DNA from: Azospirillum rugosum | GTDB lineage: Bacteria; Pseudomonadota; Alphaproteobacteria; Azospirillales; Azospirillaceae | Assembly (NCBI RefSeq): GCF_017876155.1 | Contig: NZ_JAGINP010000011.1 | Span: 1-64,000 of the forward strand | Length of the DNA stretch: 64,000 nt | Reading direction: 5' to 3' | Shown: piece by piece, positions 51,956 to 62,160 of the stretch | Layout: the number at the start of each line of letters is the position of its first letter | Numbering within the stretch: the stretch's first letter is position 1 | The notes under the pieces: generated by a model | Databases searched by the model: none | Seen by the model: only the letters and a program-made list of their open reading frames with translations | Told to the model about the DNA's origin: nothing | Made by a program: the position numbers and the translations under genes

Positions 51956-52834
51956 TTATCGCGGCAGGACGGGCACGTTGTCGATCAGACGGGCCTTTCC
52001 CATCCAGGCGGCGGCCAGCAGCCGGGCCGGACGATCGACGCGGACCACCGGCTCCAGCGTCTCGGCGTCGCGCAGTTCGACGTAGTCGATGGTGCCGAAG
52101 CCCGCGCCCTGAAGGCGTGCCCGCACCGTGTCCAGGACGGCGCCGGACTCCGCGCCGCCCGACAGGGCCTCCGCCGCCTCGACCAGCGCCCGGTTCAGCT
52201 CCGGCGCGCGGGCCCGCTCCTCGGCCGACAGGTAGGCGTTGCGCGAGGACATGGCCAGCCCGTCGGCCTCCCGCACCGTCGGCAGCCCCTCCACCCGCAC
52301 CGGGATGTCCAGGTCGCGGGCGAAGCGGCGGATCACCATCAGCTGCTGGTAGTCCTTCTCGCCGAACAGGGCGACGTCGGGCAGAGCCTGCAGGAACAGC
52401 TTGGTCACCACCAGAGCCACGCCGCCGAACATCTGCGGCCGGAAGGCCCCGCACAGCCCCTCCGCCGGGCCGCCAACGCTGATGGCGGTGGCGAAGCCCT
52501 CCGGGTACATGCCGCGTACCGTGGGCGCGTAGAGCAGGTCGCAGCCGGCCGAGGCGAGCTTGGCGGAGTCTCCCGCCTCGTCGCGCGGGTAACGGTCGAA
52601 ATCCTCATGCGGGGCGAACTGGGTCGGGTTCACGAAGACGCTGGCCACCACGTGGCCGGCCAGTTCCCGCGCGCGGCGGATCAGCGCCAAATGGCCGTCG
52701 TGCAGCGCCCCCATGGTCGGGACGAGCGCCACGGTGCCGCCTTGGCCGCGCCACGCAGCGACTTGGGCGCGCAGGTCCTCCACCGAGCGGACGATCGGCA
52801 GGGTATCGGTCGAAGCGGGGGCCAAGGTCACCAT
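51956..52834 (-). CDS. panC: pantothenate synthetase
   Basis: A 292-residue pantoate-beta-alanine ligase. The HIGH-type motif PTMGALHDGHLAL (~40-52), SVFVNPTQF, the GEKDYQQ motif and KMSKS-like MSSRN are present. It condenses pantoate and beta-alanine with ATP. GGAGA 7 bases before ATG 52834 supports the start. panB is not adjacent. Confidence 0.97.
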   Translation of the reverse strand: MVTLAPASTDTLPIVRSVEDLRAQVAAWRGQGGTVALVPTMGALHDGHLALIRRARELAGHVVASVFVNPTQFAPHEDFDRYPRDEAGDSAKLASAGCDLLYAPTVRGMYPEGFATAISVGGPAEGLCGAFRPQMFGGVALVVTKLFLQALPDVALFGEKDYQQLMVIRRFARDLDIPVRVEGLPTVREADGLAMSSRNAYLSAEERARAPELNRALVEAAEALSGGAESGAVLDTVRARLQGAGFGTIDYVELRDAETLEPVVRVDRPARLLAAAWMGKARLIDNVPVLPR

Positions 52835-52995
52835 GGCGGGTCTCCGGCAGCGTCACAAACGGCGCTGGGATAAACCGCCGGGCCGGCGCTGTCCAGTCAC
52901 AGAACGAATGCCGGCCGGCAAATTTTCGTAACTTTATATTCCGCGGGCAGGAGCGCCGGGCGGTTCCCCCCGCCCTGCCCCTGCCATAGCGGGTG

Positions 52996-53160
52996 TCAGC
53001 GCTTCAGGGTGATGCCGACGAGATAGGTCAGGTTCAGCCAGGCACCGACCGTGGCCAGCAGGACGGTGATGGCCGGGGACAGGATCACCGAGCCGAGGAT
53101 CACGACGAGCGCCACGACCAGCAGGCCGAGGGCGAGGAACGTCACGCGGGTATCTTCCAT
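52996..53160 (-). CDS. 54-residue two-TM protein
   Basis: The minus strand encodes MEDTRVTFLALGLLVVALVV followed by ILGSVILSPAITVLLATVGA and WLNLTYLVGITLKR, ending in TGA at 52998-52996. Two hydrophobic helices (~7-27, ~29-50) make up almost the whole protein. GGAAAG 8 bases upstream of ATG 53160 is a fair ribosome site. Too short for most gene finders. No homologue recognised. Confidence 0.65.
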   Translation of the reverse strand: MEDTRVTFLALGLLVVALVVILGSVILSPAITVLLATVGAWLNLTYLVGITLKR

Positions 53161-53652
53161 GTCGCTGCTTTCCAGTGAGAGGAATCAAAAGACGGAGCGC
53201 AGCGATAAACGAAATCTCCGGGATCCGTAGCTGATCTGAATCAATCCTGCAAACTTTCGCACGAAAAAAGCAGCCCTGGTTTTTTCCATTCTCCATACGT
53301 GAAATGCGACGGTCCTGCCTAAGCCCGAAGCAGTTGGAGCGCTTTTTCTCGCAACGCTGAAAATTCGTGCAGAGCGGGCAGGCTGCGTCAGCCGGCGTGC
53401 CGGTTCCGTGCGCGCCGGACGCGCGTCATCTCGAACAGCGCCATGCCGGCCAACATGAACGCGACGAACAGGCTGCTCCACCGGCATTGCGATCTTCATT
53501 GAATTATTCAACTCTAATTCAATGGCGCCAATGAGTCCGATCAAGCCCGTTCGCGGAAAGGAGAACGGCCGAAAACAGCAAAACGACCACCGAAGGCCCT
53601 GCCCTGGCGACCGAACTTGCTGCGTGCTGAAGAAAGCGCCTTGAGGTTGGGA
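53161..53652. other. 492-base intergenic region before tRNA-Val
   Basis: Contains the AT-rich 28-bp inverted repeat at 53497-53524. A leftward frame open from 53544 to 53185 has poor codon character and no ribosome site, and I do not call it. Another short leftward frame ends at 53387 with a hydrophobic stretch (SSLFVAFMLAGMALFEMTRV) but lacks a start codon, so it may be a remnant. Confidence 0.5.
53497..53524. repeat. AT-rich 28-bp inverted repeat
   Basis: CATTGAATTA, spacer TTCAACTC, TAATTCAATG: perfect 10-bp arms. It stands out in composition. About 130 bases from tRNA-Val and 340 bases from the 54-residue gene; could be an operator or an old insertion edge. Confidence 0.65.
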
Positions 53653-53727
53653 TGGTGGGCGCAGTAGGGATTGAACCTACGACCCCACCCGTGTGAAGGG
53701 TGTGCTCTCCCGCTGAGCTATGCGCCC
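53653..53727 (-). tRNA. tRNA-Val (anticodon CAC)
   Basis: On the minus strand GGGCGCA pairs with TGCGCCC; the D arm is AGCTCAGCGGGAGAGC; the anticodon arm CACCC-TTCACAC-GGGTG carries CAC, reading GUG; the T arm is GTAGGTTCAATCCCTAC, with TTCAATC in the loop. The 3' CCA is encoded. 75 bases including CCA. Confidence 0.97.
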
Positions 53728-53940
53728 ATCCCAACAGACCGTGGCGTGGATCGGTGATCCGTGCGAGGTCTTGAACCGTGGCGGTGGTTGGCTCGTTTCG
53801 CTTTCGCGTCGTTGCCGCCGCTGCGGTGAGGCGGGTTTCTAAAGGGCTCGCCCCCGCCTGTCAAGCACCTGTTTCGCACCAATATGAAAGAAATTCGTCA
53901 GCCCGGTTCCAGCCCGCCGCCAGCCAGGAGAATGACCGTC

Positions 53941-54816
53941 GTGACCGCTTCGACCGTCCGCCGCGCCATCGCCCCCGCTCTGCTCCCCGCCCTGCTGGCC
54001 GCCGGGCTCGCCGTGACCGCCCCGAAGGCCGCGGAGGCGCAGCGGTGGACCCTGACCTACCGCGTGCATGTGGGCGGCGTGGCCGTGCTCGACGCGCGGG
54101 CCGAGTTGGCCTTGACCGGCGACCGCTACAGCGTCGGGGTTGACGCGGCCACGGACGGATTCCTCGGCCGCATGTTCCCGTGGGAGACACGGTCGCGCAG
54201 CGTCGGGATGATCCGCCCCGACGGACCGGCGCCCCTGCGCCACACCCAGGTCAGCACGCTGCGCGGCAGCCCGCGCAACGTGACGCTGGAGTATGACGGC
54301 CGTGGCGGCGTCCGGGCGGAGGTCACGCCCCCGCCGCAGAACGACGACCGCGAGCCCGTTCCGGACGCGCTCCTGCGCGGGACGGAGGATCCGCTCAGCG
54401 GAGTCGTGGGTGTGCTGCTCGCCGGCTTGCGCGGCGAGGGGTGCCAGCGCACCGTCCCGGTCTATGACGGGCGGCGGCGCTACGACATGCTGTTCGCGGA
54501 CGAAGGGATGCGGCTGGTCGGGGCGTCCCGCAATTCGGTGTTCGCCGGCGCGGCCCGGCAATGCCGGGTGTCCTACACGCCGATCGCGGGCTACAACCGC
54601 AAGCCCGACAGTTCCTTCTGGCGCCGCGGCGGCGAGGAGCAGCGGCCGCCCGTGGACGTGTGGATCGCGCCGGTCACGACTGGCGGCCCGCCCCTGCCCG
54701 TGCGGCTGGAAACCGACAGCGGGTTGGGAAGCGTCGTCATCCACCTGACCGGTGCCACCATGGACCCGCAGACGGCGGAACGGCCTGCGGCAGAAGCACC
54801 GGCGCAAAAGCGCTGA
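53941..54816 (+). CDS. DUF3108 secreted protein
   Basis: A 291-residue exported protein: signal peptide with RRAIAPALLPALLAAGLA and cleavage near AEAQ, then a beta-rich domain (WTLTYRVHVGGVAVLDARAE, YSVGVDAATDGFLGRMFPWE) of the DUF3108 type, found in periplasmic proteins with an LPS- or lipid-transport-like fold. GTG 53941 has AGGAG 10 bases upstream; ATG 53932 is only 2 bases from it and ATG 53884 lacks one, so the start is uncertain. Convergent with the 103-residue gene 28 bases away. Confidence 0.78.
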   Translation: MTASTVRRAIAPALLPALLAAGLAVTAPKAAEAQRWTLTYRVHVGGVAVLDARAELALTGDRYSVGVDAATDGFLGRMFPWETRSRSVGMIRPDGPAPLRHTQVSTLRGSPRNVTLEYDGRGGVRAEVTPPPQNDDREPVPDALLRGTEDPLSGVVGVLLAGLRGEGCQRTVPVYDGRRRYDMLFADEGMRLVGASRNSVFAGAARQCRVSYTPIAGYNRKPDSSFWRRGGEEQRPPVDVWIAPVTTGGPPLPVRLETDSGLGSVVIHLTGATMDPQTAERPAAEAPAQKR

Positions 54817-54844
54817 AAACGGGGGTTCAGGCGAGTCGGGGGGA

Positions 54845-55156
54845 TCAGGCGCAGCGCAGCGCGGCGCCCTGAACGGCGGGGCCGTAGAAGGCCGGGTGGC
54901 ACAGCACCTCGGCGGAGTCATGGTCGTCCCGGTCATCGGCGGAGCGGCGCTCGGCCGCTTCCAGGTCGCGGAAGGCCTCGGCGCACAGGCGGTTGAACTC
55001 GTCCACGCGGCGCTCCAGGTCGGCGTGGTGGGCCATCATGCGGTCGAAATCGGCGGTCGCCGATTCGATCTGGCGGCGCGCGACGCTGCGGGCGGCCTGA
55101 TCGCGGCTGGCGTCGACGGGCAGGGTCTTCCCGGGGAACGAAAGGATTTGAGCCAT
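54845..55156 (-). CDS. 103-residue helical protein behind a CtrA-type box
   Basis: A cytoplasmic helical protein (ASRDQAARSVARRQIESATA, DFDRMMAHHADLERRVDEFN, LCAEAFRDLEAAERRS) with a likely coiled coil from ~20-75 and a His/Cys-containing tail (LCHPAFYGPA). AAGGAGG 7 bases before ATG 55156 is one of the best ribosome sites in the window. A perfect TTAA-N7-TTAA motif lies 70-84 bases upstream, so cell-cycle control by CtrA is likely. I do not recognise the family. Confidence 0.8.
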   Translation of the reverse strand: MAQILSFPGKTLPVDASRDQAARSVARRQIESATADFDRMMAHHADLERRVDEFNRLCAEAFRDLEAAERRSADDRDDHDSAEVLCHPAFYGPAVQGAALRCA

Positions 55157-55225
55157 CGCGGACCTCCTTCACTCGCCACCAATCGATGAGCCCAGTTAAC
55201 GGCATTTACCTTTCGTTAGCCACTG

Positions 55226-55240
55226 TTAATCGCTTGTTAA
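55226..55240. promoter_or_regulatory. CtrA-type binding box (TTAA-N7-TTAA)
   Basis: TTAA-TCGCTTG-TTAA, flanked by further GTTAAC (near 55197) and GTTAGC half-sites, upstream of the leftward 103-residue gene. It matches the alphaproteobacterial CtrA consensus exactly at all eight core bases. Confidence 0.75.
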
Positions 55241-55304
55241 CCATGACAAGGATGAGACCTACGGCCCCGGCCGCGCTGGGGGTGCCAGCCAGGGCTGTAA
55301 CGCC

Positions 55305-55970
55305 TCAACCGCCCAGCGCCCGCAGCGCGCCCGGCAGGTCCGCGAAGTGGTCGAGCACGACGTCGGCGCCCAGTTCCGCCACCGGCATGCGGGGATAGCC
55401 GTAGCTCATCGCCACCACGGGAATGCCGACGGCGCGGGCGGCCTTCACGTCGTTGCCGTTGTCGCCGACCATGGCGGCGCGGCCGCCGCCCAGCTGCTCC
55501 ACCACCCACGACAGGTGGCGGCCGTCCGGCTTCTTCACCGGCAGCGTGTCGCCGCCGGCCACGGCGCCGAACAGGTCGGTCAGGTCGAGCATGCCCAGAA
55601 GCTTGCGGCTGATCCGCTCCGGCTTGTTGGTGCACAGGCCCAGCCGCACCCCCTCCTCCGCCAGCGCCCGCAGGGTCGCCGCGACGCCTGGATAGAGCTG
55701 CGACGGCTCCTCATGGTCGAAATAGCTGTCCAGGTAATGGCGCAGCACCGGCTGCACGGTCTCGTCGTCCAGCGGGGCCCCGGTCGCCGCGAAGGCCTGC
55801 CGGACCAGATTGGCCGACCCGTCGCCGACCATGGTGCGCACCTGCGCCTCGGTCAGCGCCGGACGGCCGAACTCGCCCAGCGTCCGGTTCAGCACCCGGG
55901 TCATGTCCGGGGCGCTGTCGATCAGCGTGCCGTCGAGGTCGAAGACGATGCAGGAGAAGGGAAAGGGCAT
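55305..55970 (-). CDS. gph: phosphoglycolate phosphatase
   Basis: A 221-residue HAD-superfamily phosphatase. Motif I FDLDGTLIDS (nucleophile and acid/base Asp), motif II CTNK, motif III Lys in VKKPDG and motif IV MVGDNGNDVKAA are intact, with a small helical cap. It removes 2-phosphoglycolate formed by DNA repair or photorespiration-like chemistry. GGAAG 8 bases before ATG 55970 sets the start; the frame is open to 56060. Divergent from glmU. Confidence 0.9.
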   Translation of the reverse strand: MPFPFSCIVFDLDGTLIDSAPDMTRVLNRTLGEFGRPALTEAQVRTMVGDGSANLVRQAFAATGAPLDDETVQPVLRHYLDSYFDHEEPSQLYPGVAATLRALAEEGVRLGLCTNKPERISRKLLGMLDLTDLFGAVAGGDTLPVKKPDGRHLSWVVEQLGGGRAAMVGDNGNDVKAARAVGIPVVAMSYGYPRMPVAELGADVVLDHFADLPGALRALGG

Positions 55971-56323
55971 GAGCGTGCTTCCATTGAGCGTCGGAACGGG
56001 CCTTTCGACCGGTCCTTCGATACCATGGCGCCGCGTGGGCGACGACCGCCCTTTGCGCACGGCACCGGACCATCTTCAGCGGGCCATCTTCAGCGGGCCA
56101 TCATGCATGGGCGGTCATAGGCGGGTTGAACCAGGGAATGAGCGGTGCGGCTAAGCCCTCCGGCCCCGGATGTGTATGACAGGCTGACACAAAAGTTGAC
56201 TTGGGGTTGGGCCGGAGACTGTGGCACTGAATAGCCATGGAACTCCGCAACCCATGATTTGACGCACCCGCTTTCACGCCGACCCTGCATAACGCTCACG
56301 CCATAAGAAGCAGAGACCCCGTC
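55971..56323. other. 353-base divergent region gph / glmU with a 14-bp tandem repeat
   Basis: CCATCTTCAGCGGG occurs twice in tandem (56070-56097) with a degenerate third unit to 56111, in the region upstream of gph. TTGACT at about 56195 may be part of a glmU promoter but no good -10 is spaced properly. No RNA gene or riboswitch is visible. Confidence 0.5.
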
Positions 56324-57679
56324 ATGACGACCCACCGCCCGCTCGCCTGTGTGATCCTTGCCGCCGGCAAGGGCACCCGGATGAAGTCCGACCTGCCCAA
56401 GGTCCTGCACCGCGTCGCCGGACGGCCCATGGTCGGCCATGTGCTGGCCGCCGTGAAAGCGCTGGACCCCGACCATGTGGTCGTGGTGGTCGGCCCCGGC
56501 ATGGACGACGTGGCGGCCGCCGTCGCCCCCTACCCCACCGCCGTGCAGCAGGAGCAGCGCGGCACCGCCGACGCGGTGCGCTCCGCCTTCGGCCTGCTGG
56601 AGGGATTCTCGGGCGACGTGGTCGTGCTGTATGGGGACACGCCGCTGGTCACGCCGGACACGCTGCGCGCCATGGTGGCCGCGCGCCGGCAGGCCAGCGA
56701 CCCGGCGGTGGTCGTGCTGGGCATGCGCCCCGACGATCCCGGCGCCTACGGTCGGCTGATCCTGAACGCGCGCGGCGGGCTTGAGAAGATCGTCGAGTAC
56801 CTCGACGCGACGGAGGAGGAGCGCCGGGTCGGCCTGTGCAACGCCGGCCTGATGGCCTTCGACGGCGCGCGCATGTTCGAGCTGATCAACCGCATCGGCA
56901 ACAGCAACGCCAAGGGCGAGTACTACCTGACCGACGTCGTGCAGATCGCGCGGGGCGACGGCATGGCCTGCGCGGTGGTGGAGGCCGCCCCGGCTGAGGT
57001 GGTCGGCGTCAACTCCCGCGCCGAGCTGGCGGAGGTGGAGAAGCTGATCCAGCGGCGCCTGCGCAAGGCCGCCATGGACAACGGCGCCACCCTGACCGAC
57101 CCGGACAGCGTGACCTTCAGCGTCGACACGCGGCTCGGCCGCGATGTCGTGGTCGGGCCCTTCGTGGTGTTCGGGTCCGGCGTGACGGTCGGCGACCGCG
57201 TGGAGATCAAGTCCTTCAGCCACCTGGAGCAGGTGCGCATCGACACCGGCGCGCAGATCGGCCCCTACGCCCGCCTGCGGCCGGGGGCCGAGATCGGGCC
57301 GGACGCCCACATCGGCAACTTCGTCGAGATCAAGAACGCGAAGATCGAGGCCGGCGCGAAGGTCAACCACCTGACCTACATCGGCGACGCGCGGGTCGGG
57401 GCGAAGGCCAACATCGGGGCCGGCACCATCACCTGCAACTACGACGGCTTCGCCAAGAGCCACACGGACATCGGCGCCGGGGCCTTCATCGGCTCCAACA
57501 GCGCGCTGGTCGCCCCGGTCCGGGTCGGCGACGGCGCCATCGTCGGGGCCGGCAGCGTGGTGACCACAGACGTGGAGGGCGACGCGCTGGTCGTGGCGCG
57601 CGGCCGCCAGCAGGCTTACTCCGGCTGGGCCCGCCGCTTCCGCGAGCGGAAGCAGGCCGAGAAAGCGAAAAAGGCGTAG
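56324..57679 (+). CDS. glmU: bifunctional GlcNAc-1-P uridyltransferase/GlcN-1-P acetyltransferase
   Basis: A 451-residue enzyme. The N-terminal pyrophosphorylase has LAAGKGTRMKSDLPKVLH (~12-29), YGDTPL and GTADAV-type motifs. The C-terminal half is a left-handed beta-helix of hexapeptide repeats (IGPYARLRPGAEIGPDAHIG) with the acetyltransferase active-site region NHLTYIGDARVG and GAGTITCNYDG. It makes UDP-GlcNAc for peptidoglycan and LPS. It is 104 bases upstream of glmS, so the two are co-transcribed. Confidence 0.97.
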   Translation: MTTHRPLACVILAAGKGTRMKSDLPKVLHRVAGRPMVGHVLAAVKALDPDHVVVVVGPGMDDVAAAVAPYPTAVQQEQRGTADAVRSAFGLLEGFSGDVVVLYGDTPLVTPDTLRAMVAARRQASDPAVVVLGMRPDDPGAYGRLILNARGGLEKIVEYLDATEEERRVGLCNAGLMAFDGARMFELINRIGNSNAKGEYYLTDVVQIARGDGMACAVVEAAPAEVVGVNSRAELAEVEKLIQRRLRKAAMDNGATLTDPDSVTFSVDTRLGRDVVVGPFVVFGSGVTVGDRVEIKSFSHLEQVRIDTGAQIGPYARLRPGAEIGPDAHIGNFVEIKNAKIEAGAKVNHLTYIGDARVGAKANIGAGTITCNYDGFAKSHTDIGAGAFIGSNSALVAPVRVGDGAIVGAGSVVTTDVEGDALVVARGRQQAYSGWARRFRERKQAEKAKKA

Positions 57680-57783
57680 AATTCCGTCCGGCCACCACGT
57701 CCGGACGCGCTTCTTGTAAGTTTCGATTACGGTTCGTCAGGCAGGGCCACCATCCCGGGCCAGAAATCAGGAGTTGCAGGTCC

Positions 57784-59610
<1,827 letters not shown>

Positions 59611-59638
59611 GAACGCCACCGCCAGCCCAGCAAACAGA

Positions 59639-59673
59639 AAGCCCCCGCCGGGATGGAACGGCGGGGGCTTTTT
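59639..59673 (+). terminator. rho-independent terminator of glmUS
   Basis: GCCCCCGCCG (59641-59650), loop GGATGGAA, CGGCGGGGGC, then TTTTT. Perfect 10-bp stem, 30 bases after glmS. Confidence 0.94.
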
Positions 59674-59695
59674 GTTTGGCCGGAAGCGGTCGCTG

Positions 59696-59775
59696 TTGGG
59701 CTGCGCTGACGCTCCGGCCCAACCCACCCCGGCGTATCGTTCGGGTAGGTTGGGCGGAGTGCCAGCGGAGCCCAA
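59696..59775. repeat. REP-like inverted repeat (second repeat family)
   Basis: TTGGGCTGCGCTGACGCTCC and its imperfect complement (GGAGTGCCAGCGGAGCCCAA) flank CCCAACCCACC / GGTAGGTTGGG. It differs in sequence from the G/C-tract family. It follows the glmS terminator and precedes the TonB receptor stop, again at convergent gene ends. Confidence 0.75.
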
Positions 59776-59789
59776 CGGCAACCACGCCG

Positions 59790-61946
59790 TCAGAAGCTGG
59801 TGTTCAGCGTCACCAGGAAGGTGCGCGGGGCGCCCGGGGTGATGTTGTTGTTGCTGTTGGCGGTGCTGAAGTACTTCGCGTCGAACAGGTTCTGCACGTT
59901 CAGCTGCGCCTTCACGTTCTCCGTCACGTTGGCGTAGACCGCGGCGTCGAAGCGGGTGAAGCTCGGCAGGGTGACGGTGTTGTCCACGGCGGCGTAGGTC
60001 TTGCTCTGGTGGATCACGCCGAGGCCGGCGCCCCAGGTGTCGGTGAACTGGTACTTGTTCCACAACGAGAAGGTCTGGCGCGGCACCAGCGGCACCGTCG
60101 CGCCCGCCGCGGCGGCGGAGGTGCGGTTGACGATCTCCGCGTCCTGCAGGGCGTAGCCGCCGGCGATCTGCCAGCGCTCCGTGATGTTGCCGGCGATCCC
60201 GACCTCGAAGCCGCGGGTGCGCTGCTTGCCGGTCTGCACCACGAGGCCCGGGTTGACCGGATCGGGGGCCGACGTGTTGGTCCGCTCAAGCTGGAACAGG
60301 GCGGCGGTCAGGGCGAGGTTGGGCAGAATCTCGTACTTGGCGCCGATCTCGTAGTTCTGGAACTTCTCCGGCTCCAGGTTCACGGTGGTGCTGGTCAGTG
60401 AGGTGAATTGGTCGCCGGAGCTGGGCAGGTACGACACGCTGTAGCTGGCGTAGAAGGACAGCGGCTGGACCGGCTTGTAGACCACGCCCACGCGCGGCGA
60501 CACCAGCGTGTCCTGGCGGTCCAGCGACTGGCCGTTGCGGCGGTTGTCGAAGTCGATGTCGAACCGCTCCACGCGCACGCCGCCGATCAGCTGCCACTGC
60601 TCCGTCAGCTCGATCTGGTCCTGGACGTAGCCGGACACCGTCGTGGTAGTGGAGGTGGCGTTGGCGTCCGTGGCGCTCTGCCGGAAGGTGACCGGGCCGA
60701 AATAGAGCGGGTTGGACACGGGCACCAGCACCGACGTGGCCGTGGAGCCGGCCCGGCCGAAATAGCCGGTGTTGCGGAAGCTGTCGGTCTTCTGCCGGCC
60801 CACTTCCAGGCCGGTCACCACCGTGTGCTTCACCGACCCGGTGTTGGCCTTGAAGATCAGGTCGGTCTGATTGAACAGGTTCTCGCGCTTGGTGGAGTTG
60901 TTGTAGGCGGCAAGGCTGTCCTGGGTGCCGGCGGCGTTGACCGCGCCCGCGAAGATGTTCTGGTAGAACTTGTCGTAGTTGGCGTAGCGGAAGCGGTCGC
61001 GGATCGTGATGCTGCTGTTGAACTCGTGCTCGATCAAACCATCGACGGCGTGCGCGTTCACGCGGGCGTTGCTGAGGTCCGGGTTGCCGAAGAACGTCGA
61101 CTCCCGCGTCTCCAGCGGCGCGCCGCGGAAGGACGGGATGCCGCGGTCGGCTGTGCGGTCGTCGCGGAAGAACTCGTAGCCCAGCCTGATCTTGGTCGAA
61201 TCGGTGGGCGTGTAGGTCAGGGTCGGGTTGATGCCGTACCGCTCCAGCCCGACATAGTCGCGATAGCTGTCGGAATTCTCAACGACGCCGTTCAGGCGCA
61301 CGGCGAAGTCCGGCGTGATCGCCTGGCCGACGTCGCCGGTGGCGCGCTTGGTGTTGAAGGAGCCGCCCGTCGCGCTGAAGTTGCGGATGGTGCGGCCGTC
61401 CGCCTCCTTGATCACGCGGTTGATCACGCCGCCGCCGCCGCCGCGGCCGAAGATCATGGCGTTGGAGCCCTTCAGCGCCTCGACCCGGTCGACGTTGTAG
61501 AGGTCGCGGTAATACTGCACGTCGTCGCGCACGCCATCGACGAAGAAGTCGGCGGTGGTGCTTTGGCCGCGGATGGTCAGCTGGTCGCGGTTGCCCTCAC
61601 CCTGGCCCGGCGAGATGCCGGGGATGTAGCGCACCACGTCGGACAGGCTCTGCATCGCCTGATCCTTGATCAGCGATTCCGGCACGACGGTGATCGACTG
61701 CGGCACGTCCTGCAACGGCGTGTCGGTCTTCGTCGCGCTGGTGGTGCGCTTGGCCACATAGCCCTCGACCGGCGAGGCCGACGGCGCCGAGGCCCCCACC
61801 GTCACCGGGTCGAGCACGACCGCCCCGCCCGTTCCCGTCCCCTGCGCCTGGGCCTGTGCGGCGCCCCCAGCCGCGAACAGAACCGCCATCGCCGTCGTCG
61901 TCCGCAGCCATCCCGCGCGCCGCCCCCGCGCGCCCCGCGCAACCAT
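59790..61946 (-). CDS. TonB-dependent siderophore receptor
   Basis: A 718-residue outer-membrane receptor. Signal peptide (TTTAMAVLFAAGGAAQAQA), plug domain (~70-190: DVPQSITVVPESLIKDQ, YIPGISPGQGEGNRDQLTIR, FVDGVRDDVQYYRDLYNVDR, GGGGGVINRV) and a 22-strand barrel ending TFLVTLNTSF. The plug resembles receptors for catecholate or hydroxamate ferric siderophores (FhuA/FpvA-like group). The start is ATG 61946 or 61955; GGGAG is spaced better for 61946. Fur-like boxes lie just upstream, so expression is probably iron-repressed. No biosynthetic genes are adjacent. Confidence 0.93.
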   Translation of the reverse strand: MVARGARGRRAGWLRTTTAMAVLFAAGGAAQAQAQGTGTGGAVVLDPVTVGASAPSASPVEGYVAKRTTSATKTDTPLQDVPQSITVVPESLIKDQAMQSLSDVVRYIPGISPGQGEGNRDQLTIRGQSTTADFFVDGVRDDVQYYRDLYNVDRVEALKGSNAMIFGRGGGGGVINRVIKEADGRTIRNFSATGGSFNTKRATGDVGQAITPDFAVRLNGVVENSDSYRDYVGLERYGINPTLTYTPTDSTKIRLGYEFFRDDRTADRGIPSFRGAPLETRESTFFGNPDLSNARVNAHAVDGLIEHEFNSSITIRDRFRYANYDKFYQNIFAGAVNAAGTQDSLAAYNNSTKRENLFNQTDLIFKANTGSVKHTVVTGLEVGRQKTDSFRNTGYFGRAGSTATSVLVPVSNPLYFGPVTFRQSATDANATSTTTTVSGYVQDQIELTEQWQLIGGVRVERFDIDFDNRRNGQSLDRQDTLVSPRVGVVYKPVQPLSFYASYSVSYLPSSGDQFTSLTSTTVNLEPEKFQNYEIGAKYEILPNLALTAALFQLERTNTSAPDPVNPGLVVQTGKQRTRGFEVGIAGNITERWQIAGGYALQDAEIVNRTSAAAAGATVPLVPRQTFSLWNKYQFTDTWGAGLGVIHQSKTYAAVDNTVTLPSFTRFDAAVYANVTENVKAQLNVQNLFDAKYFSTANSNNNITPGAPRTFLVTLNTSF

Positions 61947-61989
61947 ACCCGTCATGCTCCCGCCTCGTCGTAAGGATCGAATTTTGCAA

Positions 61990-62006
61990 TTGAGAATAGT
62001 TCTCAA
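61990..62006. promoter_or_regulatory. Fur-like 7-1-7 box
   Basis: TTGAGAATAGTTCTCAA, 17 bp nearly symmetrical around A61998, 44 bases upstream of the receptor start. It matches the TGAGAAT-N-ATTCTCA form of alphaproteobacterial Fur/Irr-type sites. Confidence 0.7.
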
Positions 62007-62039
62007 AACTCGACCTCTTTCATACGGGGTAGATCGATC

Positions 62040-62069
62040 ATTCGCAAGCTAAATTGCGAATGACTCGCA
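62040..62069. promoter_or_regulatory. overlapping Fur-like inverted repeats
   Basis: ATTCGCAA-N6-TTGCGAAT (perfect 8-bp arms, 62040-62061) overlaps TGCGAAT-G-ACTCGCA (62055-62069). Repeated overlapping elements of this kind are usual in strongly iron-regulated promoters. Confidence 0.6.
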
Positions 62070-62088
62070 TTCCTATCTGCCGGGTAGC

Positions 62089-62117
62089 AAAAAGCCCCGC
62101 CGGTGAACCGGCAGGGC
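62089..62117 (-). terminator. rho-independent terminator of the DUF882 gene
   Basis: On the minus strand GCCCTGCCGG, loop TTCA, CCGGCGGGGC, then TTTTT. 10-bp stem with one G-T pair, about 45 bases after the stop. Confidence 0.9.
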
Positions 62118-62160
62118 CTCTCTGAAAGAACGATTGAACGCGGAGAATCGGGCGTGGCGT

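Noticed and set aside
53185..53544. A 119-codon leftward frame in the long gap before tRNA-Val
   Set aside because: No ribosome site, unusual composition, and it covers the AT-rich inverted repeat.
57680..57783. glmS ribozyme or riboswitch upstream of glmS
   Set aside because: The gap is 104 bases, has no ribozyme core, and glmS ribozymes are known mainly from Gram-positive bacteria.
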